Assembly: GCF_947495715.1 (NCBI RefSeq) | Contig: NZ_CANLZU010000013.1 | Coordinates: 59,722 to 123,721, forward strand | DNA length: 64,000 bases | Source of the DNA: an uncultured Oceanisphaera sp. | GTDB lineage: Bacteria > Pseudomonadota > Gammaproteobacteria > Enterobacterales > Aeromonadaceae | Direction of reading: 5' to 3' | Shown here: positions 24,881 through 31,645 of the stretch, piece by piece | Position numbering within the stretch: position 1 is the first letter of the stretch | Layout: every line of letters starts with the position of its first letter | Translations under genes and position numbers: made by a program | The notes under the pieces: model-generated | Database searches by the model: none | What the model saw: the letters and a program-made list of their open reading frames with translations, nothing else | Told to the model about the DNA's origin: nothing

Positions 24881-25336
24881 TCAATACCCTGCCTGCCTTA
24901 CGGCATCACGAACTCGGCTTGATATTCTCTGACTTTCTCTATATGTATTGATATTTACAGGCGTGACGACATCTATACGTAAATTAACATCAGTTCTGAT
25001 AGAATCACCTGCGTTTTCCACTATGTAACCCAACTTACCATTTCCGAGCAAAGGTGTAATCTTCAAACCATCAGCACCAGGAATATTACTTATTACGGAA
25101 GGATACAAACTATTTCTATCCATGTTAAACATGTTACTAAAAAAAACATGTTTACCATTCACCAATGCCTCCATCTTCAACCCTATTGAATAGTTTGCAC
25201 CAGGTAAGGAAAAGCCACCCCGCTGTTGCTCTAACACGCTTTCCGACAAGACTGGCGTATTATCAAGAGAAACGTCATAACTTTTCGAAAAGGCTATAGC
25301 AGGAAAGATCAACACGGTTACTATCAGCCATTTCAT
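24881..25336 (-). CDS. Exported protein with double-glycine-like motif (Fap-type accessory candidate)
   Basis: A 151-residue protein of unrecognised family. The signal peptide (MKWLIVTVLIFPAIAFS) is followed 13 residues later by LSESVLEQQRGG (residues 30-41). This fits the LSxxELxxIxGG leader consensus recognised by C39 peptidases at Leu(-12), Ser(-11), Leu(-7) and Gly-Gly. Cleavage after Gly41 would release a roughly 110-residue beta-rich domain (NYSIGLKMEALVNGKHVFF...). The C39 gene lies directly upstream (26 bases apart). Function is unknown; a minor fibre subunit or chaperone for the glycine-rich protein is a fair guess. Confidence 0.8.
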   Translation of the reverse strand: MKWLIVTVLIFPAIAFSKSYDVSLDNTPVLSESVLEQQRGGFSLPGANYSIGLKMEALVNGKHVFFSNMFNMDRNSLYPSVISNIPGADGLKITPLLGNGKLGYIVENAGDSIRTDVNLRIDVVTPVNINTYRESQRISSRVRDAVRQAGY

Positions 25337-25362
25337 AACACTACCTCGCTAGAGAATAAAAT

Positions 25363-26037
25363 TCAGTAATCATACTCAGACGGCAACATTAAATCCGTCA
25401 AATGTGGAAGCCTCTGTATCAGTGCCATTCTCGATGGTGCACTTGGTGCTGAATGCTCCCAATCTTCTCTTTGATTAAAGCTGGCCTTTGCAAGTTCAGT
25501 CTTATCCCTGATGAAAAGAAAGATACCATTACTGCTTTTATCGAAGTCCTTTCCTTCCATTATATGTAACCCCATAGAAGGATCACCTACAAGAACCTTA
25601 TTATCCTTCATACCTTTAACCACTACAAAGTGGTTATATCCATTGTAATTAACCAAAGCTATAGAGGGTATCCCCAACTTTGCTATATCATCTCTTTTTA
25701 ATCTATACCCGTCGGCCTTCACTCCTCGTCTGGCTAGAAAATTTTTCATATCCAGCATGGAAAAGCCTTTTGTTTCTATTTTTTCCTCATCCCCAAACTT
25801 GAACATCTCCTCGAAAATAGCAGCTTCAGTATACGGCATATTATAATGATGAGTAAGTAAAGAAGCCAAGGCTGCAGAACCGCAGCTAAAATCATATTTC
25901 TGCTTAACAACCTCACCAAATTTAATTTCACCAAAACTCTTGACCGGCACCCTAAGGTGCCCCCCTCCCGCTCCAGGCAAGTTCAATGCAAAACTTATCA
26001 CTGGAAAGAACAATAAAAGTAATAATGATTTTTTCAT
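25363..26037 (-). CDS. Periplasmic C39-like cysteine peptidase (FapD-like)
   Basis: A 224-residue protein with a signal peptide (MKKSLLLLLFFPVISFA) and a single papain-like C39 domain: oxyanion Gln46 and Cys52 in QKYDFSCGSAALASLLTHH, His136 in NHFVVVKG and Asp152 in GDPSMG. The full catalytic set is present. There is no ABC transporter domain, so it acts outside the cytoplasm, like FapD of Pseudomonas fap operons. Downstream and upstream genes encode exported proteins with RGG/RGM motifs that may be its substrates. Confidence 0.88.
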   Translation of the reverse strand: MKKSLLLLLFFPVISFALNLPGAGGGHLRVPVKSFGEIKFGEVVKQKYDFSCGSAALASLLTHHYNMPYTEAAIFEEMFKFGDEEKIETKGFSMLDMKNFLARRGVKADGYRLKRDDIAKLGIPSIALVNYNGYNHFVVVKGMKDNKVLVGDPSMGLHIMEGKDFDKSSNGIFLFIRDKTELAKASFNQREDWEHSAPSAPSRMALIQRLPHLTDLMLPSEYDY

Positions 26038-26038
26038 A

Positions 26039-26362
26039 TCATTTAGCCGACATTATGTTAACGGATGTACTCATATTGGTAATGTTATTATTACCTGACG
26101 ACAGGTTAATCATAATAATACCATTGGAACCAGACAAGGCTCCGGTTGATACATTATTAGCGCCTGTCAGTACTATAGCCCCAGACATATCATTCCCTGC
26201 GATAAGTCCTCCCTGTCCCGTTATATTGTCTTGATCAACCAGATTAGCCATACCTCTGCTATCATCCAGCAGTGCATTGTCGGCAACAGGTAGCATATCC
26301 AAGTCTTGACCGGCAAAGATAGAAACACTAAAAAAAGCCGATAACAATATCACCCTTTTCAT
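26039..26362 (-). CDS. Small exported protein, possible minor fibre subunit
   Basis: A 107-residue Asn/Ser/Gly-rich protein. The signal peptide (MKRVILLSAFFSVSIFA) is followed by NALLDDSRGM (29-38), which aligns with the VLEQQRGG motif of the 24881 gene. The C-terminal half (GANNVSTGALSGSNGIIMI..., STSVNIMSAK) shares a pattern (NN-x-V ... GI ... SG ... SVN[V/I]) with the end of the 26407 protein. There are no cysteines. Composition and context suggest a nucleator or minor subunit, in the manner of FapB or CsgB; this is inference. One base separates it from the C39 gene. Confidence 0.8.
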   Translation of the reverse strand: MKRVILLSAFFSVSIFAGQDLDMLPVADNALLDDSRGMANLVDQDNITGQGGLIAGNDMSGAIVLTGANNVSTGALSGSNGIIMINLSSGNNNITNMSTSVNIMSAK

Positions 26363-26380
26363 ATTCCCTCCTGGAAATAA

Positions 26381-26398
26381 GCCAGCCCGAAGGCTGGC
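26381..26398 (-). terminator. Internal UUCG-type hairpin (attenuator) after the glycine-rich gene
   Basis: On the minus strand a GCCAGCC stem, TTCG loop and GGCTGGC stem are followed by TTATTT, 9 bases after the stop of the 26407 gene and 19 before the next ATG. A partial terminator here would make the first gene the most abundant product, or protect its mRNA. Confidence 0.65.
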
Positions 26399-26406
26399 AT
26401 AAAAGG

Positions 26407-27270
26407 TTAGAACTGCATGCTAGCATTTACGTTAACACTCTGCTGTCCCATGGCACTATGACCGGAAATACCCTGGTATGTAGTAATACCATGGGTTGCC
26501 GCACTATTACCCACAGTATTATTACCGGACCTGATTTGAGAAACAGAGTAAACAGCCACATTCGCATTAGCCGTAGCTGCCTGATCCAAATCCTGGTCTG
26601 GCATCAAACCTGCCATACCAAGACCTGAGCCGGCACCAGCACCAGCACCAGCACCCTGGCCAACACCCAAGCCATCGCCATCGTTAGAGCCATGACCAAA
26701 ACTCAGGCCCAACCAGCTCAGTCCCAGCCCATTGCCACCATCACCGCCTTCACCATTACCAAAACCTACACCAACACCCAAACCTAAGCCCAAGCCTAAG
26801 CCCGCACCAAGGTTGGCACTTTTCTGGCCTGCATGGGCCATATTGTCATTGTAGGCATCAGCATAGGCAGATACATATGATTTGGACTTGGTGTCACCGG
26901 TATAACCCATTTGATAAGTTGTATTGTATTGCTTGTTTATTTTATACTCTTTATTTATTTTATAATAATTTGTATATGTTTTGGTGTAATCCAAATCATA
27001 AGTCATGGTACTGGAATAGCTATCGTAATCCAGTACAGTACTACGATCGTTTGCCTGATTTCCTTTACCGTTGCTGTTGTGACTACCATCGTCAGTGTGT
27101 GTAGTTACGGTACTGGGATCACTGCCATAACCGTCATCATAACCACCGCCATGACCACCGCCATAACCGCCGCCATAACCGCCGCCACCCCAGCCATTAG
27201 CCGCTGCACCAAACGAAGCACCTACCGACAGAGCCACCAATACCGCCAATGTTTTCTTTTGCATAGACAT
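26407..27270 (-). CDS. Glycine-rich exported protein, candidate major fibre/surface subunit
   Basis: A 287-residue protein of no family I recognise. The signal peptide (to about Ala24) leads to a GGGY/GGGH repeat block (25-50), a Tyr/Lys/Thr/Asn-rich middle (TKTYTNYYKINKEYKINKQYN), a long Gly-Leu-Gly-Val and Gly-Ala-Gly tract (about 150-225), and a C-terminal segment (GNNTVGN..., SVNVNASMQF) resembling the end of the next protein. There is no cysteine and no lipobox. Low complexity and aromatic-glycine content fit self-assembling or amyloid proteins. It is first in the operon, after a 490-base leader region. Confidence 0.8.
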   Translation of the reverse strand: MSMQKKTLAVLVALSVGASFGAAANGWGGGGYGGGYGGGHGGGYDDGYGSDPSTVTTHTDDGSHNSNGKGNQANDRSTVLDYDSYSSTMTYDLDYTKTYTNYYKINKEYKINKQYNTTYQMGYTGDTKSKSYVSAYADAYNDNMAHAGQKSANLGAGLGLGLGLGVGVGFGNGEGGDGGNGLGLSWLGLSFGHGSNDGDGLGVGQGAGAGAGAGSGLGMAGLMPDQDLDQAATANANVAVYSVSQIRSGNNTVGNSAATHGITTYQGISGHSAMGQQSVNVNASMQF

Positions 27271-27720
27271 AATAAATTCCCTCTTCTTTCATCTTTGTGC
27301 ATTTAATTATTCCGCCATCCATATAATAAATCCTGGGCGGGTTCAGGGTTTCGTCTTAACCCTGAGTTAAAGGTTAGCCGAGGCAAACAGATGAGATGTA
27401 TCAAAAATAAATTATGACAAACCTCTTTGATATATATCTCATTTAAAAAACAAAAATAATGAATATCATGTCTCAAATTTAAGACGCGACACCAAAATTT
27501 AGAGGGAGTGGATTCATAGGAAACTATTTAAGTATAGAGACATTAAAAGGACAAAATTAAAATATTGATAAATATAACTTTTTCAACTTTCAAGGTACTT
27601 ACGTTACATCATAAGGAATCAATCGAACCTTATACGGCTAGCGTCAGCTGTCGAATTTTATGACTAATTTGAAATAAAGAAAGGCGAAATACTTTATCTT
27701 GTTTATACTCAGGATGACAT
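27271..27720 (-). promoter_or_regulatory. Long AT-rich leader/promoter region of the fibre-like operon
   Basis: No gene is seen in these 450 bases. A 7-bp inverted repeat CAGGGTT-N7-AACCCTG (27344-27364) lies about 75-95 bases upstream of the glycine-rich gene and could be an operator or leader hairpin. I found no GG-N10-GC sigma-54 promoter, consistent with a regulator that lacks GAFTGA. A TATTAT-like -10 (about 27320-27330) has no clear -35, as expected for an activated promoter. Confidence 0.5.
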
Positions 27721-27748
27721 AAAAAAAGGGCTAATTGGCCCTTTTTTA
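27721..27748 (-). terminator. Terminator of ybdG
   Basis: AAAAAGGGC/GCCCTTTTTT arms with a 6-base loop lie 15 bases past the ybdG stop on the minus strand, with T runs on both sides. Confidence 0.85.
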
Positions 27749-27762
27749 TTTGTTGCCAAGTT

Positions 27763-29064
27763 TCATCCTGCCTGGCGAATACCTTTCTGCTCGGCTTCTA
27801 CTGCTGGTTCACGCCCCAAGGATCGCATGTCGTACCCTGTGGGTACCTGGTGCGCCCGCAAATCGAATTCCTGCAACACTGCAAAGACATGATCGAAGAT
27901 ATCACTTTGAATACCCTCGTATTTAACCCAGCTGGTGGTGTTGGTAAAGGCGTAGATTTCCATCGGTATGCCGTTAGCCGTTGGTTCGAGCTGGCGCACC
28001 ATCAGCGTCATCTGCTGATGGATGTCGGGGTGATGTTTCAGAAACACATCGAGGTAGGCACGAAAGGTACCCAGGTTGGTCAGCCGCCGGCCATTGACCG
28101 GTGACGACAGATCCAGTTGCTGCTCGCTGTTATAGCGACTGACTTCCTGTATCTTCAGATCCAGATAAGGAGCCAGCAAATGCGCGCGTTGCAGACGGCG
28201 TACATCTTCTTCATCCAGAAAACGCACACTGCTGCTGTCTATAAGCAGGCTGCGCTTGATACGCCGTCCGCCCGACTCACTCATGCCACGCCAGTTCTTG
28301 AAAGAGTCGGAGATCAACGCATAGGTAGGAATGGTGGTAATGGTGTTGTCCCAGTTTTGTACCTTGACCGTGGTCAGCCCAATGTCGATCACTGCGCCAT
28401 CGGCGCCATATTTGGACATCTCCAGCCAGTCCCCCACCGACAGCATGTCGTTGGCCGACAGCTGAATACCGGCCACCAGGCCCAGAATCGGGTCCTTGAA
28501 CACCAGCATCAATACCGCCGTCATGGCGCCCAGCCCACTGAGCAGGATCAGCGGTGACTTGCCGATCATAGTCGAGATGATCAGCAGGCCGATAAAGATA
28601 CTGGCGATCAGCTTCACGCTCTGAAAAATCCCCCGAAACGGAAAGTTCCGCATGGCCGGTTTCTGCTTGAATATGTCCAGCAGTGCATCGAGCAACGAAA
28701 ACAGCGACAGCAGGCCGTAGAGCAGGATCCACAGATTGGTCATCGTCTGCAGAACCGGTAACAGTACCGAACTGCTGCTCAGCCAGAGTCCGGCCTGAAT
28801 ATAAATGATGATCCCCTGCAGGGTCAGCGCCAGCCGGTTGAACAGCTTGCGCTCAAAAAACGCCTGCCGCCAAACCTGGCGGGCAATTCTGGCCCGGCTG
28901 CCCACCCAGGTCAGTACAACCCGATGCAGAATGAAATGAATCGCTACCGATATAATACCAATCAACAACAGCACGGCCGCGGTATAGGCCAGCGCCGAGT
29001 ATTCCGGAATATAGGCTTTAAGCCAGGGCATGATCAGCCCCTTCAGATCCTTTACCTCATCCAT
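27763..29064 (-). CDS. ybdG: MscS-family mechanosensitive channel YbdG
   Basis: A 433-residue inner-membrane channel closely resembling E. coli YbdG (415 residues). Five N-terminal hydrophobic segments lead to the pore helix and hinge ([34 protein letters not shown]) and the beta domain ([36 protein letters not shown]). YbdG gives a small osmotically gated conductance (MscM). It has its own terminator and probably is monocistronic. It marks the return to normal high-GC DNA after the AT-rich island. Confidence 0.93.
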   Translation of the reverse strand: MDEVKDLKGLIMPWLKAYIPEYSALAYTAAVLLLIGIISVAIHFILHRVVLTWVGSRARIARQVWRQAFFERKLFNRLALTLQGIIIYIQAGLWLSSSSVLLPVLQTMTNLWILLYGLLSLFSLLDALLDIFKQKPAMRNFPFRGIFQSVKLIASIFIGLLIISTMIGKSPLILLSGLGAMTAVLMLVFKDPILGLVAGIQLSANDMLSVGDWLEMSKYGADGAVIDIGLTTVKVQNWDNTITTIPTYALISDSFKNWRGMSESGGRRIKRSLLIDSSSVRFLDEEDVRRLQRAHLLAPYLDLKIQEVSRYNSEQQLDLSSPVNGRRLTNLGTFRAYLDVFLKHHPDIHQQMTLMVRQLEPTANGIPMEIYAFTNTTSWVKYEGIQSDIFDHVFAVLQEFDLRAHQVPTGYDMRSLGREPAVEAEQKGIRQAG

Positions 29065-29122
29065 CCTGGTTTCCCGTTCACTAACAGTCAGGCCGACATG
29101 CTAAAGGCTAATAGCAGCACTA

Positions 29123-29806
29123 TCAAACCTCCGCTTTGGGCCCGTAAAGATAGGGCCCACCCGCCTCGAGCGCCTTCAGGTAGGCAGGCCGGGCCTGCAA
29201 GGCAGAGACATAAGCCCGTAGTCGGGGATAGCTGTCGGCCAGTTCGCTCCGGTGCATGGCGGCTTCCAGCGGAAAGCTCATCTGAATATCGGCCGCACCG
29301 AAAGCATCACCGGCAAACCAGTCATGACAGGCCAGGTGATCGGCCACAAAGTTCAGGTGGGTTTTTATTTGCTTGTGCAGAAACGCCTTGTCCACTCCCG
29401 CCACAATTTTATTGACGATGGGCCGAACAAAAAACGGCACCGGCGCCTGCTGCACCTTGTCGAACACATGACGCATCAGCAGCGGCGGCATCAAGGATCC
29501 TTCCGCGTAGTGCAGCCAGTACACATAATCCCACCAGTCGGGAGTATTCATGGCCGGTAACAGGGTCTGCCGGCCATAGGTCTGCGCCAGATAATCGATA
29601 ATGGCGCCGGACTCGGCCAGGGTAATGTCGCCGTCGGTCAGTACCGGCGCCTTGCCGAGCGGATGCACCCGCCGCAGGCTGTCGGGTGCCAGCTGCGAGT
29701 CGGCGTCGCGCTGGTAATGCTTGATCTCGTAGTCCTGGCCCAGCTCTTCCAGCATCCAGAGGATGCGCTGGGAACGGGAATTGTTCAGATGATGCAGCTG
29801 TATCAC
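29123..29806 (-). CDS. Glutathione S-transferase family protein
   Basis: A 227-residue soluble GST. The N-terminal thioredoxin-like domain has NNSRSQRILWMLEELG and HPLGKAPVLTDGDITLAESGAIIDYL (glutathione-binding Pro and Glu-Ser), followed by an all-helical C-terminal domain. The start is GTG at 29806 with an AGGGAG site; upstream in-frame codons lack GST homology. It is like the yeast-GTT1/YfcG-type bacterial GSTs; the substrate is unknown. Confidence 0.87.
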   Translation of the reverse strand: MIQLHHLNNSRSQRILWMLEELGQDYEIKHYQRDADSQLAPDSLRRVHPLGKAPVLTDGDITLAESGAIIDYLAQTYGRQTLLPAMNTPDWWDYVYWLHYAEGSLMPPLLMRHVFDKVQQAPVPFFVRPIVNKIVAGVDKAFLHKQIKTHLNFVADHLACHDWFAGDAFGAADIQMSFPLEAAMHRSELADSYPRLRAYVSALQARPAYLKALEAGGPYLYGPKAEV

Positions 29807-30076
29807 GTCATGTCTCCCTTGAAATAATTCATTCTCGCAGAGCCGCAGAACGAATGAGCAAAACGATAACACAGGGGGATGTCGGCTGGCTTTTCCGCAT
29901 TCTTGACCGGTCTGGCATAGCGACTACCCGCGATGAATCACACGGCGTCATGCTCCTGACCACTCTCATCCGGCACGGGATATTAAGACTTATGTCGAAT
30001 ATAACAAAGTGATAACAAGTCATATGATGAACCCCGCAATGACACCATTGAGATGGTTACCATCAAGGAGACGCCC

Positions 30077-31540
30077 GTGTCACAACCCAACAACCCGAGT
30101 TATCGCGATCAGCGCAAGCCGCGTCGCGACTTTGACAGCCGTGCCGCCTATCTGGAGCACGAACTAACGATCATGGCGCCCAAGCGCTGGCGTATCAACC
30201 TGCCGTTTAAAGACTACAGCTTCGAGCTGGAAGATCTGGTGCCGGCCCTCGCCGCCACCATCGGTAAAATCGTGATGGTCGCCGCCGTGGTGGCCGCCTT
30301 CGCCGGTCCCCTGGGGCTGTCCGATGCCTTCGTGGTGGAAAACGTCCGCTTCGAAATGCTGATTGCCGCCATTTTGTTCGTTATTCTGTTTTCCGGATTT
30401 ATCAACCCGACCGCCAACCTGGCCGGCACACACGGCCCCATGATTCCGCTTATCCCGCTGATCGTTGCCTCCGGTGGTCACCCGCTGGCGCTGGGGCTCC
30501 TGGTCGGGCTGTTCGGTTTGCTGCTCAGTATTACCAAAGGCGGCAGTAAGCTGATGGCACTGACCAGTGACGGGGTGCGTGGTGGCCTGCTGATTTATCT
30601 CGGCGCCGTGGGGCTTCTCAGCCAGATCAAGGCACTCACCGCCTGGGCCAATGGTATCGATATGGGCTATGTGGCGTTTGTGGTCATCCTCAGCACCATT
30701 ATCATGTATGCGCTGCTGGCCCGACTGGAAATGCGCTGGCTGTCCATTCCACTCGGCTCCGGCATCGCCTTTATCATTGCCATCGCCCTGGGTGCGCCGT
30801 TCGAGTTTGTGACCGAGCCCGGCATGCCGCACCTGAGCCCTTCTTACTGGTGGGGTGAAAATACCGGCTGGCAGATGGGTTGGCCCGAGTTTCATCACTT
30901 CATCAGCGTGGCTCCCTTCGCCGTACTGGCTGTCGCCATGTGGTCACCCGATTTCATGGGTCACCGGGTATTTCAGGAACTGAACTACCCGAAAAAGGCC
31001 ACCAAGGTACTGATGAACGTGGATGACACCATGGGTATCGCCTCGGTTCGTCAGGCCGTCGGTAGCGTACTTGGTGGGGGTAATCTGGCGTCTTCTTGGG
31101 GTACTTACATGATTCCCGCCGCCATCGCCAAGCGCCCCATTCCGGCCGGTGCCGTGCTGACCGGTATCATGTGTATCATCGCCGCCCTCTGGGGTTACCC
31201 GATGGATCTGGCGGTATGGGCACCGGTACTGCGCGTGGCACTGATTGTGGGTGTATTCATGCCGCTGCTGGAAGCCGGCATGCAGATGACCCGCAACACC
31301 ACCAGCAGCCAGTCTGCCGGTATCGTGGTGTTCGCCTCTGCCTTCGTTAACCCGGTGTTCGGCTGGTCCATGACCATGCTGCTCGACAACCTGGGCCTGA
31401 TTGGTGACAAGGAACGCGGCAAGACACTGCGCCGCACCGATCGCTGGGTGATCCCCGGTATCACCTTCGTCATTCTGCTGGGCATCATGGCCGCGGTAGG
31501 CATGCTGCCGGGGATTCCGGCGCTGATCACCGCAGAATAA
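30077..31540 (+). CDS. DUF3360 family membrane permease (NCS2/SulP-like fold)
   Basis: A 487-residue inner-membrane protein with about 12-14 hydrophobic segments. Features such as INPTANLAGTHGPMIPLIPLIVASGG, DDTMGIASVRQAVGSVLGGGNLASSWGTYMIPAAIAKR and MQMTRNTTSSQSAGIVVF are characteristic of the DUF3360 family, which looks related to nucleobase/sulfate carriers (NCS2/SLC26 fold). The substrate is unknown. GTG at 30077 is the better start since AAGGAG lies 8 bases before it; an ATG at 30053 would put that site inside the gene. Confidence 0.82.
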   Translation: MSQPNNPSYRDQRKPRRDFDSRAAYLEHELTIMAPKRWRINLPFKDYSFELEDLVPALAATIGKIVMVAAVVAAFAGPLGLSDAFVVENVRFEMLIAAILFVILFSGFINPTANLAGTHGPMIPLIPLIVASGGHPLALGLLVGLFGLLLSITKGGSKLMALTSDGVRGGLLIYLGAVGLLSQIKALTAWANGIDMGYVAFVVILSTIIMYALLARLEMRWLSIPLGSGIAFIIAIALGAPFEFVTEPGMPHLSPSYWWGENTGWQMGWPEFHHFISVAPFAVLAVAMWSPDFMGHRVFQELNYPKKATKVLMNVDDTMGIASVRQAVGSVLGGGNLASSWGTYMIPAAIAKRPIPAGAVLTGIMCIIAALWGYPMDLAVWAPVLRVALIVGVFMPLLEAGMQMTRNTTSSQSAGIVVFASAFVNPVFGWSMTMLLDNLGLIGDKERGKTLRRTDRWVIPGITFVILLGIMAAVGMLPGIPALITAE

Positions 31541-31548
31541 CTCCCTGT

Positions 31549-31645
31549 AAGGGGTGAAGGGTAAGGCGTGAGGAGACGCCTCACTCTTTACTCCTCACCC
31601 CTCACCCCTTACCCCTTCCCCCTTATCCTTACTCTTTACCCCTCA
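31549..31645. repeat. GGGGTGAGG-type imperfect palindrome (copy 1)
   Basis: Runs of GGGGTGAAGGGTAAGG and the complementary CTCACCCCTTACCCC form a long imperfect inverted repeat between convergent DUF3360 and sbcC genes. The repeat runs through the sbcC stop codon (31636-31638). It could act as a bidirectional terminator. Similar copies lie near 39.4 kb and 56.0 kb. Confidence 0.75.

Noticed and set aside
26407..27270. FapC orthologue or RTX/ice-binding protein
   Set aside because: It lacks FapC-type repeats with linkers and a C-terminal CxxC, and has no GGxGxD RTX nonapeptides, so only a general fibre-like call is supported.
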